Shown here piece after piece: positions 35,764 through 44,479 of a stretch of 64,000 nt of DNA. Source of the DNA: Sphaerisporangium rufum (GTDB taxonomy: Bacteria > Actinomycetota > Actinomycetes > Streptosporangiales > Streptosporangiaceae). The position numbers and the translations under genes are program-made. The notes beneath the pieces are model-generated. The model was not told where the DNA came from, did no database searches, and saw only the letters and a list, made by a program, of their open reading frames with translations. The stretch is taken from contig NZ_BOOU01000034.1 in the NCBI RefSeq assembly GCF_016863395.1, positions 1 through 64,000 on the forward strand, read 5' to 3'. Within the stretch, counting starts at the first letter, position 1. Every line of letters starts with the position of its first letter.

Positions 35764-37011
35764 TCAGAAGGTGAAGGGCTGGGCGCGCACGCTGTTGTCG
35801 AAGTTGGACAGCAGCAGTTCCGGCTCGCCGGTGGTGCGGATGCCGGGCAGCCGGTCGAACAGCTCCCGGTACATGATCTTGATCTCCTGGCGGGCCAGGT
35901 TGGCGCCGAGGCAGAAGTGCGGGCCGGGGCCGCCGAAGCCGACGTGCGGGTTCGGCCGGCGGGTGATGTCGTAACCGTCGGGGTCGGCGAACACCTCGGC
36001 GTCGCGGTTGGCCGAGCCGTAGAAGAGCACCACCTTGTCGCCCGGTGCCAGCCGCACGCCGCGTAGCTCGTACTCCTCGGTCACGGTGCGCCGGAACTGC
36101 ATGATCGGCGAGACGACGCGCACCGTCTCCTCGATCGCGCCGGCGACGCGCCCCTCGAAGTCACCGGCCAGCAGCTCGCGCTGGCCGGGATGCTCGGTGA
36201 GCAGCCGGAGCATGTGCGCCATCGTGTTGCGGGCCGTCTCGTTCCCCGCCACCAGCAGCAGGGTGAAGAACGAGCCCAGCTCGCGCGGGGTGAGGCGCTC
36301 GCCGTCGACGTTGGCGGTGACCAGCGCCGACACCAGGTCGTCGCCCGGCGCCCGCTCGCGCTCGCGGCCCAGCCGGATGACCAGGCGCTGCAGCGCGAAC
36401 AGCGCCGCCATGTTGCGCCCGGCCATGGCGGCGGTGCGGGCCAGGCTCATGCGCACCCCGGTGTAGGCGGTGGACACGTCCACGTGCTCGTGCACCTTGG
36501 CCCGGATGTCGCCGGGGATGCCCATCATGTCGCAGATGACATGGATGGGGAGCCGGGCGGCGACCTGCCGGACGAAGTCGCGCGGCCCCTCGCGCACCAC
36601 GTCGTCGACGATGCGGGCGGCCGCCGCGGCGATGTGGCCGTCCAGGGCGGCCAGCCGCTTAGGCGAGAACGCCCTGGACACGATGCGGCGCAGCCGGGCG
36701 TGCCGGGGATCGTCGAGGTTGACCATCGAGTCGCCGAAGACGTGCTTCACCCAGCCGGGCGGCTCGGGGTTGGTGACGGCGGGCTCGCTGGAGAACACCC
36801 GGGCATTGCGGCTGGCCTCGACCACCTCGGCGTGCCGGACCAGGGCGTAGAACCCGCGCCCGGACCGCAGCAGCGGCACCCGCCGCTCGGGGAAGAACAC
36901 CGGCCGGTCCAGGGCGCGCAGCCGGGCGAAGTCGCGATCGCGCTCGGCCGGCGGCCGGCGCCAGAACGCCAGGTCCGCCAGGTCGATGCCCGTCTCCACC
37001 GCCGTTTCCAC
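35764..37011 (-). CDS. Cytochrome P450
   Basis: 415 aa from GTG 37011 behind AGGGG. I-helix oxygen-activation motif LLVAGNETARNTMAHML (AGxET with Asn at the usual Thr+3 position), ExxR in AIEETVR, and haem ligand Cys in FGGPGPHFCLGANLARQE. Length and the HFCLG loop fit the bacterial CYP family that includes steroid- and fatty-acid-oxidising enzymes such as CYP125/142-like proteins, but the substrate class is a guess. No ferredoxin gene is adjacent. It lies alone between the ECF operon and the phosphotransferase gene. Confidence 0.93.
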   Translation of the reverse strand: METAVETGIDLADLAFWRRPPAERDRDFARLRALDRPVFFPERRVPLLRSGRGFYALVRHAEVVEASRNARVFSSEPAVTNPEPPGWVKHVFGDSMVNLDDPRHARLRRIVSRAFSPKRLAALDGHIAAAAARIVDDVVREGPRDFVRQVAARLPIHVICDMMGIPGDIRAKVHEHVDVSTAYTGVRMSLARTAAMAGRNMAALFALQRLVIRLGRERERAPGDDLVSALVTANVDGERLTPRELGSFFTLLLVAGNETARNTMAHMLRLLTEHPGQRELLAGDFEGRVAGAIEETVRVVSPIMQFRRTVTEEYELRGVRLAPGDKVVLFYGSANRDAEVFADPDGYDITRRPNPHVGFGGPGPHFCLGANLARQEIKIMYRELFDRLPGIRTTGEPELLLSNFDNSVRAQPFTF

Positions 37012-37074
37012 GCCCCTATCCTGGCACGGCCCGGGCCGCCGCGGCACGCGGCGGCCGGGTCCGGCCGCCGCCGC

Positions 37075-37989
37075 TCAGCGGTACGGCTGCCACCTGGCGT
37101 GCAGGTCGCGCGCCTTGTACGTGCGCATGCGGTGCTCCCACTGCGCGCGGATCGCCGGCTGGCTGCGCAGGATCGGCAGCACGCTGGTCACCAGCTTGAG
37201 CTCGCGCAGCCGGCGCAGCACCGGGAAGCCGTCCCAGGCGGTGATGTCGTGGCCGTAGTGCTCGGCGAGCATGGCCTGGTCGTCGGTCGGATAGTCCAGC
37301 CGCAGCCGGCCGACCGCGACCGGCACCAGATCCCACTCGCGAGGGCCGATGCTGGTGCTGTCGAAGTCGCACAGCACCGGACCGCCCGGCCCGGGGATGA
37401 GGTTGCCGAGGAACGCGTCCCCGTGGATGACCCCCGCCGGCAGCTCGAACCGCACCCGGGCGAGCTGCTCCTCCACCTCGTCGCATTCCCGGCGCAGGAA
37501 GGCCTGGTCGGCCGGGGATAGGTCCTCCGGCTCGGCGAGCCGCTGGCGCACCTCGTCCATCGGCCGCCAGCGGGGCAGGTCACCGGGCGGATCGGGCAGG
37601 TGGTGCAGGCTCTTGAGCAGCTCGGCCAGCCCGGCGCCGTCCGGCCGCGGCCCGCCCTCCGGCACCCGCTCCCACAAGGTGATCACCTGCCCGCGCAGCC
37701 GGATGGGCCGCTCCCAGCCCGGCAGCAGCCGCACGGCCGGGAAGCCGTATCCGGCCAGCCAGCGCGCCACCCGCACCACGGTGCCGGCCCGTTCCCGGGC
37801 CGCGGTGGAGCCGGCGATCCGGACGACCACCGGGTCGGCGCGGAGCCGGAACACCGCGTTGTTGGTGAACTTGATGAGTTCGGCCCCCTCCGGGTCGAGC
37901 CCCGTCTCGGCGCACAGCGCCGCGAGCAGGCCGTCCAGGGTGTCGCGGGTGAGCCCGCCGGAGGGGTTCTGTACTGCGGAGATCGTCAT
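37075..37989 (-). CDS. APH-family phosphotransferase
   Basis: 304 aa from ATG 37989. Protein-kinase-like fold: ATP-binding N-lobe (ELIKFTNNAVFRLRADPVVVRIA), hinge ITLWERVPEGG, catalytic loop VIHGDAFLGNLI (Brenner motif HGDxxxxN) and metal-binding VLCDFDSTSIG. The family ranges from aminoglycoside kinases to metabolic kinases, so resistance cannot be assumed. Similar kinases often sit beside XRE regulators in actinomycetes, as here. The start overlaps by 4 nt a 73-codon frame at 37986-38207 that I do not consider well supported. Confidence 0.85.
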   Translation of the reverse strand: MTISAVQNPSGGLTRDTLDGLLAALCAETGLDPEGAELIKFTNNAVFRLRADPVVVRIAGSTAARERAGTVVRVARWLAGYGFPAVRLLPGWERPIRLRGQVITLWERVPEGGPRPDGAGLAELLKSLHHLPDPPGDLPRWRPMDEVRQRLAEPEDLSPADQAFLRRECDEVEEQLARVRFELPAGVIHGDAFLGNLIPGPGGPVLCDFDSTSIGPREWDLVPVAVGRLRLDYPTDDQAMLAEHYGHDITAWDGFPVLRRLRELKLVTSVLPILRSQPAIRAQWEHRMRTYKARDLHARWQPYR

Positions 37990-38327
37990 CGGTTCTTGTA
38001 CGTCCTTGTCGTCTTGCTCGAAAGGGTCGTGCGGGGATGCCGGTCTGGTACGGGGAGAGCACTGGGCGCCCCCGCGCGCCGGCCCGGGAGCGCCGGTCTC
38101 GTCCGGGTCGCGGGGGCGTCGCCGGGTACGGCGGCCACGCGACGGTGCCGGAGCGGGAACGGCGCGGCCGCCGTCGCGCGGGCGGTGCGCGGGCCCGGCG
38201 TGGCCACGGAATCGGATGCGCCGACATCCTCTACAGCGACCGCAAGGCAGCGCTAAGCATTTGACTGATTACTTTAAGTAACCGGCAACCTCCGGCGCGT
38301 ACCGTGGCCCGGGACGGCCGGGCGTGC
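37990..38327. other. 338-nt gap with a small palindrome and a weak small frame
   Basis: A minus-strand frame of 73 codons (GTG 38207 to 37986) ends with the stop overlapping the phosphotransferase ATG, but its composition looks incidental. At 38269-38281 lies a perfect odd palindrome TTACTTTAAGTAA in an AT-rich island, just downstream of the XRE regulator stop and upstream of the phosphotransferase. It could be a regulator site or promoter element. Confidence 0.4.
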
Positions 38328-39692
38328 TCACCGCTGCGGGTTGATCCGCACGTCCGCGATGCGCTGCAGGAGGTGGTCGGCGCCCGCCGCGGCCCGGCGT
38401 TTGAACGCCGCCTTCTCCAGCGGCGCCAGCCGGTCGATCGTGCGTACCGACCGGAGCTGGGTGACCAGGGTGACCGCCTGGTGGCCGTGGTCCAGCCCGG
38501 CCTCCACCTCGCCCAGGAGCAGCTGGACGGTGGCCAGTGCGATGAGTTCGAACACCTTGCTGCGCGCCATGTCGTGCGCCCGGCCCTCGACGCTCGCGGC
38601 CAGCAGCTCGGCCGCCTCCGACAGGTGGGCGTCGCTGGCGACCAGGTTGGACAGCGTCACGCCGCTGGCCGCGTCCAGGTCGGCCTGGCCGAAGAACCGC
38701 ACCCAGCCCGGCGCCGAGTCCTGGTCGGCGCGGGCGAACTCGTCGCGGGCCCGGCTCACCGACTTCAGGGCGAGCTTCTCGTCGCCGAGCAGCGCGTAGG
38801 CCCAGGCCTCGTTCACGCACAGCATGGCGACGGTGAGCTCGCAGCTGGCGTCCTGGGCGCTGATCTGGCCGAGCTGGAAGAAGCGCAGCGCGTCCTTCAC
38901 CCGCTCCTGGTGCAGGTGGACCCGGCCCATCCGGTACAGGATGTTGGCCGCCAGCGACGGATCGCCGGCGTACTTGGCCTGCTCCAGGGCGCGCGCCAGG
39001 TGCCGGCGGGCCGCGGGGTACAGGCCGACGTCGAAGGCCGTCCAGCCCGCCAGGTTGTGCTGGTCGGCCAGCGCCCGGTGCAGCCGGCGCCCCACCTCCT
39101 CGGTGCAGCTCGCCCTCAGTAACTGGTTCGACCAGCCGAGCTGGGCGAGCACCGCGTCCCGGCAGATGCCGCCGCCGTACCGGTAGTCGAGCGCGCGCAG
39201 TGACTCGGTGACCTTCTCCACCGTCTCGACCTCCGCCTCGCCGATCCGGTCCGGCACCGGCGTCTCCTGGTGCGGCAGCGGGCGGCTCCACTCCTCGACC
39301 GAGGCGGGGGCGGCGCCGATGGTCACCTGCGCGGCGTGCGCCAGCAGCTTGCGGACCTGCTCGTCCTCGTCGCCGTCCTCCTGGTAGACGGCGGGCAGCG
39401 GGTGCTGGGAGTCGCCGTCGTAGGCCAGCCCCATGTAACCGCGGGGCACGCCGAGGCCGTCGGCGATGCGCACCAGGACGTCGTAGGCCATGACCTGGCG
39501 GCCGTTGAGGATCTCGGAGATCTCCGACTGGGACTGCCCGGTCAGCGCGGCGATCCGGCGCTGGGAGACGCCCACGCGCTGCAGCAGCTGGTAGACGCCC
39601 GCGATGTCGCGGGACGCCAGCGCCTGCCGCATGGCGGGCCGCTCCCAGATGGCGAAGCTGATCGCCTGCTCGCTGACATGGGTGACATTCAT
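38328..39692 (-). CDS. XRE-family regulator with TPR-like C-terminal domain
   Basis: 454 aa from ATG 39692, with GGAAGG six nt upstream. The N-terminal helix-turn-helix is QRVGVSQRRIAALTGQSQSE to LVRIADGLGVPRGYMGLA. Residues about 120-450 are alpha-helical repeats of TPR type (NILYRMGRVHLHQERVKDAL; AYALLGDEKLALKSV), as in actinomycete regulators that sense a peptide or metabolic ligand. It is divergent from the RsbW-like ATPase gene at 39949, a recurrent pairing in streptomycete-like genomes, and 338 nt from the phosphotransferase on the same strand. It probably regulates one or both. Confidence 0.88.
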   Translation of the reverse strand: MNVTHVSEQAISFAIWERPAMRQALASRDIAGVYQLLQRVGVSQRRIAALTGQSQSEISEILNGRQVMAYDVLVRIADGLGVPRGYMGLAYDGDSQHPLPAVYQEDGDEDEQVRKLLAHAAQVTIGAAPASVEEWSRPLPHQETPVPDRIGEAEVETVEKVTESLRALDYRYGGGICRDAVLAQLGWSNQLLRASCTEEVGRRLHRALADQHNLAGWTAFDVGLYPAARRHLARALEQAKYAGDPSLAANILYRMGRVHLHQERVKDALRFFQLGQISAQDASCELTVAMLCVNEAWAYALLGDEKLALKSVSRARDEFARADQDSAPGWVRFFGQADLDAASGVTLSNLVASDAHLSEAAELLAASVEGRAHDMARSKVFELIALATVQLLLGEVEAGLDHGHQAVTLVTQLRSVRTIDRLAPLEKAAFKRRAAAGADHLLQRIADVRINPQR

Positions 39693-39948
39693 GTCGACCT
39701 TCCGCCGGAGGAAACGCCCGTTCGCTTCCATCAATTAAGCCGTCCCGGCGCGGCGCGCGCAGGGATAACGGTCGGACCGATCGCCCGGGCAGATCGGTTT
39801 GACCGATCACGGACAGATCAGGGATGGCTATCGGTGGCGCGGCTTACCGCTCCGTGACGCGCTGCCGCACCATCGGACTCACCTCGGGGGGATCACCGCG
39901 CGCTTCCTCCGCGTCACAGTCCGTCAAGATGCAAGGAGTGATCAGCCA

Positions 39949-40503
39949 ATGCGCGCCCAGCAGCCCGTCCCGAAGGAGGCTCTTCAACGCACCGGGGTCC
40001 TGGCGGCGGACCGCCCGCCCGCCGGCGTCCCGGGCGGTGGAGGCGATGACGCCTTCCGCGTCCTGGTCACCATGCTGCGCGCCGGGTCGGCCTCGCGTGG
40101 TGCGCGCGCCGCGCTGCGCGAGGCCCTGGAGCGGGCCGGGGTGGCCGCCGACGGGGTGAGCGACGCCGAGATCATCGTCGCCGAGCTGGCGGCCAACGCC
40201 GAGAAGCACGCGTGCGGCCCGTACGAGCTGCGTGTGCACTGCCTGAGCGGCATCCCGGTGTGGTGCGAGATGGTGGACGGCGGCCATGGCCTGGACGGGA
40301 TCCTCGCCATCCTCGCCGGCCTGCACACCGGGCCCGAGCACGACCCGGCGCCGTTCGCCGAGAACGGGCGCGGCCTGCTGCTCGCCCACCGGCTCTCCTA
40401 CGGCCACTGTTACGCCTACCCGACGACGATGTCGGTCGGCGGCGGTGCCGGCAAGGCGGTGGCGTTCGCGCTCCCGGCCCCGTCGTGCGGCGGTTACCGC
40501 TGA
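39949..40503 (+). CDS. RsbW/SpoIIAB-like ATP-binding protein
   Basis: 184 aa from ATG 39949, with AAGGAG nine nt upstream. After a variable N-terminal 40 residues it has the GHKL fold of serine-kinase anti-sigma factors: VSDAEIIVAELAANAEKHACG (N box, with Asn), a D-box region VDGGHGLDGI and FAENGRGLLLAHRLS (G box). Family members in actinomycetes regulate sigma factors or development. It is divergent from the XRE-TPR regulator, with 256 nt between, suggesting a regulatory pair. The partner protein is not identifiable here. Confidence 0.85.
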   Translation: MRAQQPVPKEALQRTGVLAADRPPAGVPGGGGDDAFRVLVTMLRAGSASRGARAALREALERAGVAADGVSDAEIIVAELAANAEKHACGPYELRVHCLSGIPVWCEMVDGGHGLDGILAILAGLHTGPEHDPAPFAENGRGLLLAHRLSYGHCYAYPTTMSVGGGAGKAVAFALPAPSCGGYR

Positions 40504-40604
40504 CCGGGCACGGCGGACGGCCGGCGGGGTGAGTTCAGCGGGCCGACGTGCCCGCGTCACCACCTGGTGGGACCGATGTCCGGATCGCGGGGGATGATCC
40601 GGCC

Positions 40605-41474
40605 ATGACCATCATGCGGGCATCGTGCCTGCTCACCGCCGCTCTGGCGCTGCTGCCGCCGGCGTTCCCGCCGGCGGCGGCCGCCGGGTCCACCGCGTCC
40701 GCCGTCCGGGACGCCGGGGCCGCGCGGCACGCCAGGACCGTCCGAGCCGACGCGACCGCCCGGGCCGCCACGACCGATGCGGCCGCCCGGACCGCCGGAA
40801 GCGCCCGGACCGCCGGAACCGTCCCGGCCACCGGAACCGTCCAGACCACCGCGGCGGCGTGCCGGGTGCCCGGCCTGGCCGTCACCGCCCCCTACGCCAC
40901 CGTGGCCGGGCGCTACAGGGCCGGCGCGGTCAGCCTGTTCCGCGACGCCCGCCCGGCGGGCACGCTCGCGCAGGGCCGGGCGGGGATCGCCGGCGAACCG
41001 GGGCGGGGCGCCGCGTTCGGCTCGGCGGTCGTCACCGGCGACTTCGACGGCGACGGCCGCGACGACCTGGCGGTCGGCGTGCCCGGCGAAGGGCTGGACC
41101 GCTTCCAGGACGGGCCCATGTACGGGGACGGGGCGGTGCACGTGCTGTACGGCGGCCCGCGCGGCCCGCGCGCGTCGGGCGGCGAGTTCTGGACGCTGGA
41201 CGCCCGGGGCGTGCGCGGGCGCGCCCGCAGCACCGACCGGCTCGGTTCGGCGCTGGCGGCCGGCAACCTCAACGGGGACGGGGACGCCGAACTCGCCGCC
41301 GGCGCGCCCGGCGCCGGCCGGGTGCTGGTGCTGGCGGGCACCCGGACCGGCGGGCTCACCGCCCGGCACCACGCGCTGCTCGCCGGGCGGGCCGGCCGCC
41401 CCGGCGACCTGTTCGGCTCGTCGGTCGCGGTGACCCCGGACGGGCTGGCGGTCCGCCGTCCCGGCGCGCGGTGA
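40605..41474 (+). pseudogene. Truncated FG-GAP (integrin-alpha-like) repeat protein
   Basis: 289 codons from ATG 40605. Signal peptide (CLLTAALALLPPAFPPAAAA) and an Ala/Thr/Arg-rich linker precede FG-GAP repeats with calcium-binding loops DFDGDGRDDLAVGVPGE and NLNGDGDAELAAGAPGAG. A third repeat starts ([15 protein letters not shown]) and is cut at about 41449, where VGAPG would be expected. Only RRPGAR and a stop follow. Complete proteins of this type have about seven repeats to close a propeller. The break coincides with that of the oppositely oriented PhoD fragment, so the 3' part has been deleted. Confidence 0.75.
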
Positions 41475-41775
41475 CGGTGCCCGAGCGCACCACGGTGCGG
41501 AAGCGCTCGTCGGCCGCGATCTGCCAGGCCACCTCGACGTCACGGGACGGCATGCCGCCATGGCCGTCCGGGGCGAGCGGCTCGGGGGCCAGCCGGGTCC
41601 ACAGCACGAAGCCGTCGGCCGACGGGTCGCCGGAGGCGATCCCCAGCGTGAAGGGGTCGGGGAGCGCGCGGCCCGGCCGGGCGGCGCCGGTGGCGGCCCG
41701 GGCGGAGGCGAGCGGCACCAGGCCGCCGGCGGCCGCGCCGATGAGGAACGCTCTGCGTGAGGGTTTCCGCTGCAC
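41460..41775 (-). pseudogene. 5' fragment of a PhoD-type alkaline phosphatase
   Basis: From GTG 41775 the frame encodes a Tat-type leader ([25 protein letters not shown]), then [26 protein letters not shown] and [24 protein letters not shown], the N-terminal Fn3-like part of PhoD alkaline phosphatases. The similarity stops at about 41462. The remaining about 400 residues, including all metal ligands, are missing and the frame runs on antisense to the FG-GAP gene. Not functional as a phosphatase. Confidence 0.8.
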
Positions 41776-41923
41776 ACGCCCAGTGCAGCGGGCCGGGCCG
41801 GCCGGCCGGCGAGGACCCGGTGTCGGCGGCGTGAACAACCGCCGCACGCCCGGGGCCGCGGCGGCGCGGCCGGCGGGACCGCGCCGCCGGACGCCCGGGC
41901 CGGCGGGAGGCGAGGGCGGCGGG

Positions 41924-42199
41924 TCAGGTGACCCGGCCGCGTCTCGTCCACAGGGCGACGGCGATCAGGACGCCGATGATGGCGAGGACGATCTGTATGA
42001 TCAGCTCGATCCAGTCGATACCGCTGGTGGTGGCGACGCCGAGGCCGCGGGCGATGGCCGTGCCGATCAGCGCCGCGACGATGCCGACGATGATGGTGAG
42101 CCACCAGGGAATGGGCTGCCGCCCCGGGATGATGAGCCGCGCGAGCACGCCGATGATGGCACCGATGATGATCGCGCTGATGATTCCGCCGATGGTCAT
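41924..42199 (-). CDS. GlsB/YeaQ/YmgE-family stress-response membrane protein
   Basis: 91 aa from ATG 42199, with GGAGG seven nt upstream; a GTG two codons earlier overlaps that site. Three hydrophobic helices: [39 protein letters not shown] and [21 protein letters not shown]. The [20 protein letters not shown] segment is typical of the Transgly_assoc family. Members are general stress proteins of unknown biochemical role. A long inverted repeat lies directly upstream (42223-42272). Confidence 0.9.
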   Translation of the reverse strand: MTIGGIISAIIIGAIIGVLARLIIPGRQPIPWWLTIIVGIVAALIGTAIARGLGVATTSGIDWIELIIQIVLAIIGVLIAVALWTRRGRVT

Positions 42200-42222
42200 T
42201 TCCACGCCTCCGTTATCCGGTT

Positions 42223-42272
42223 GTGACCCGTATTCCCCCAGATAGGTCCGGCGATGCGCCGGTACGGGTCAC
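42223..42272. promoter_or_regulatory. 10-bp inverted repeat around an inner hairpin, upstream of the GlsB gene
   Basis: GTGACCCGTA at 42223-42232 is perfectly repeated in inverse at 42263-42272. Between the arms lies CCGGCGATGCGCCGG, a second small stem. It sits 24 nt upstream of ATG 42199 and between two minus-strand genes. It could be an operator or leader structure for the GlsB gene, or the terminator of the upstream HAD gene. No T run is present. Confidence 0.5.
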
Positions 42273-42306
42273 AGGAGTGGAATGCCCCGGCCGGGTGACG
42301 GGCCGG

Positions 42307-42915
42307 TCAGGAGGCGCGGCCCGGTGCGGCCAGCGCCGCCGCCAGGTCGTCCCGCAGCGCGCCGGCGTCCCGGAAGTGGACGGCCGTCATCCCGGCCGAC
42401 TCCGCTCCGCTGACGTTCACCAGCCGGTCGTCGACGAACACGCAGTCACCCGGACGGGCACCCAGCCGGGCGGCGACCCGGAGGTAGATCTCCGCGTCCG
42501 GCTTGACCAGTCCGAGGTGGCCGCTGTAGAAGCGGGCGTCCATCTCCTGGACGAAGGACAACCGTTCGATGCCGTCGGCCACGCACGCGGGCGCGTTGGA
42601 CAGCAGCCCGACCGGGTGCCCGGCGGCCCGGATCTCCTTCAGCACGGCGACCGCCGCGTCGTTGGCGTGCGTCCAGCTTTCGACGTCCAGGTCGACCAGC
42701 CGGGCGACCTCCAGGTCGCCGAGCGAGCGGTCCAGGACCTCCGACCAGTAGGCGTCCGGCGCCAGGGTGCCCCGGTCGAATTCCAGCCGGTGCTCCCAGT
42801 AGTGTCGCCAGAAGTGGTCCGGGTCCATCCCCGAGGCGGCCACCAGGCGTTCCCGGTCGGCCGCGGGCTGCGCGTGGCACAGCACTTCCCCGTAGTCGAA
42901 CAGCACCCATTTCAT
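42307..42915 (-). CDS. HAD-superfamily hydrolase (HAD-IA type)
   Basis: 202 aa from ATG 42915. Motif I is WVLFDYGEVL: the nucleophile Asp is present, but the usual second acidic residue is Gly, as in some epoxide-hydrolase-like or dehalogenase-like HADs. Motif II is GLLSNAPA, the Lys is in GLVKPDAEIY and motif IV is CVFVDDRLVNV. An alpha-helical cap lies between residues about 15 and 85. A strong -10 (TAATAT on the minus strand, 42923-42928) lies seven nt before the ATG, so the mRNA has almost no leader. The substrate is unknown. Confidence 0.85.
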   Translation of the reverse strand: MKWVLFDYGEVLCHAQPAADRERLVAASGMDPDHFWRHYWEHRLEFDRGTLAPDAYWSEVLDRSLGDLEVARLVDLDVESWTHANDAAVAVLKEIRAAGHPVGLLSNAPACVADGIERLSFVQEMDARFYSGHLGLVKPDAEIYLRVAARLGARPGDCVFVDDRLVNVSGAESAGMTAVHFRDAGALRDDLAAALAAPGRAS

Positions 42916-42925
42916 GATCGAGATA

Positions 42926-43786
42926 TTACCGAACCGCGTTCTTGAGGAAGGGCTGCACGCACGCGTTGACAGCCCCGCACCCAAGGTAGTGGCGGACGGT
43001 GTGGAAATCCGCCCAGTCGATGTTGACCCGCTCGTCGCGGGTCACCCCGTCGAAGCAGGCCTTCAGCGCGCCGGGAATCGCGGCGATGTCGTCCTTGTCG
43101 GCGATGTTGATCCAGGTGCGCACCCCTTTCGGGCCGATGCCACGCCCCTGGCTGGGCAGCGGCCGCAGCCGCTCGAACACCACGCCGCGCATGCCGAGCG
43201 GGCTGCCCAGGGTGACCAGCAGCTCCACCGACAGGTCCGGGTGCGCGCACAGCGCCTCGTAGGCCACCACGCTGCCCAGCGAGTGCGCGATGACGACGTC
43301 CGGCCGGTTGCGGCGGATCACCTCGGCGACCGCCTCGCGCGAGCGCACCCGGGCGGCGGCGTCGGCCGAGGCGAGGTAGGCGGCGACCTCCGGGCAGAAG
43401 TCCTCGGCGAAGTCCACCGCCCGCGGGCCGAGCAGCGGCAGCAGCCACTCGGCGGCCCGGTGGACCAGCCCGGTGAGGCCCTCCCCCGCGAACGCGCCGG
43501 CCGCGCCGGCCTGGCGCATCCAGCCGGCCAGCACCAGCTTGGCCGGCGGATCCATCGCCCGCAGCTCCCGCCGCACGGCGGCGGGCACCTCGGCGCGCAG
43601 CAGGTGGGCGTAGTAGGCGACCTCCGACAGGTAGGCCTCGCCGCGGTAGGGCGCGCCGCGGGTCAGCCCGGCGTGCAGGTACCGGTCCCACTTGGCGCGC
43701 ATCACCGCCGCGGCCCCCGCGGCCGAGCCGGCCTCGGCGAAGTAGTGGTACTTGCCGATCCCGTGGACCCCCACGATCCCCGCCAC
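42926..43786 (-). CDS. Lipase-like alpha/beta hydrolase
   Basis: 286 aa from GTG 43786 behind GGGAGGG. It begins directly with AGIVGVHGIGKYHYF, an oxyanion-loop motif, and has the nucleophile Ser in VVIAHSLGSVVAYEAL. TLGSPLGMRG follows; late Asp/His candidates are in IADKDDIAA and DFHTVRHYLG. There is no signal peptide from this start, so it is cytoplasmic. Such proteins are related to PGAP1/lecithin-type hydrolases and are mostly uncharacterised. It lies upstream of the HAD gene on the same strand with 10 nt between, so cotranscription is likely. Confidence 0.75.
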   Translation of the reverse strand: MAGIVGVHGIGKYHYFAEAGSAAGAAAVMRAKWDRYLHAGLTRGAPYRGEAYLSEVAYYAHLLRAEVPAAVRRELRAMDPPAKLVLAGWMRQAGAAGAFAGEGLTGLVHRAAEWLLPLLGPRAVDFAEDFCPEVAAYLASADAAARVRSREAVAEVIRRNRPDVVIAHSLGSVVAYEALCAHPDLSVELLVTLGSPLGMRGVVFERLRPLPSQGRGIGPKGVRTWINIADKDDIAAIPGALKACFDGVTRDERVNIDWADFHTVRHYLGCGAVNACVQPFLKNAVR

Positions 43787-43962
43787 CGCGGCCCTCCCCG
43801 TGCGACGCGCCCGGCCCGCACGCGCCGGGGCCGGGGACACGCCCACTGTCCCGCACGCCGCCGACCCCGACAACCACCGTCCCGGCATCCGGCCGAGATC
43901 GTCCTGAACCGGACAGCCCCGGCCGCCGGGAAACCGGTTGATCGCCGACCAGGGGCACCGGC

Positions 43963-43968
43963 TACTCT
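43963..43968 (+). promoter_or_regulatory. -10 element of a leaderless promoter for arfB
   Basis: TACTCT (TAnnnT) ends seven nt before the A of ATG 43975, so the predicted transcript starts on the start codon. TTGATC at 43938-43943 could be the -35 with a 19-nt spacer. Confidence 0.45.
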
Positions 43969-43974
43969 GGGGGA

Positions 43975-44400
43975 ATGTCCGGCCCGGTCACCGTCCGCGG
44001 CTCGGTCGTCATCCCGGACGCCGAGCTCTGCTGGCGTTTCTCCCGGTCCTCTGGGCCCGGCGGCCAGGGGGTGAACACCACCGACAGCCGGGTGGAGCTG
44101 AGCTTCGACCTCGCGGGCACCACCACGCTGCCGCCGGTCCTCAAGGCCCGGGCGCTGGAGCGGCTGGCGCCCCGGCTGGTGGACGGCGTGCTCACCATCG
44201 CCGCGGCCGAGTACCGCTCGCAGCTGCGCAACCGCGAGGCGGCCAAGGCCCGGCTGGCCGGCCTGCTCGCCGAGGCCACCGCTCCCCCGCCCAAGCGCCG
44301 CCGCCCGACCAAGCCGTCGCGCGGCGCGGCCGAGCGTCGGCTGGCGGCCAAGAAACGCCGCTCGGACGTCAAGCGCCTGCGCCGCCCCGACGGGTTCTGA
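43975..44400 (+). CDS. arfB: Peptidyl-tRNA hydrolase ArfB (ribosome rescue)
   Basis: 141 aa from ATG 43975. It is a small class-I release-factor-like protein that hydrolyses peptidyl-tRNA on ribosomes stalled without a stop codon. The catalytic GGQ lies in SRSSGPGGQGVNTTDSRVEL. The C-terminal tail KRRRPTKPSRGAAERRLAAKKRRSD is the basic extension that enters the empty mRNA channel. Length is the family norm (about 140 aa). Single gene, convergent with the DinB-like gene. Confidence 0.93.
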   Translation: MSGPVTVRGSVVIPDAELCWRFSRSSGPGGQGVNTTDSRVELSFDLAGTTTLPPVLKARALERLAPRLVDGVLTIAAAEYRSQLRNREAAKARLAGLLAEATAPPPKRRRPTKPSRGAAERRLAAKKRRSDVKRLRRPDGF

Positions 44401-44479
44401 GCCCGGCGGCCGAACCCGCGGGGCACCGGCGAAGGCGCGGCACCGATCACCACGCCGGTCGCCGGTGGCGCCCCGGCCG

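Noticed and set aside
37986-38207. 73-codon frame overlapping the phosphotransferase start by ATGA
   Set aside because: The overlap is suggestive, but the sequence is low-complexity, the GTG start lacks a ribosome binding site and no motif is visible.
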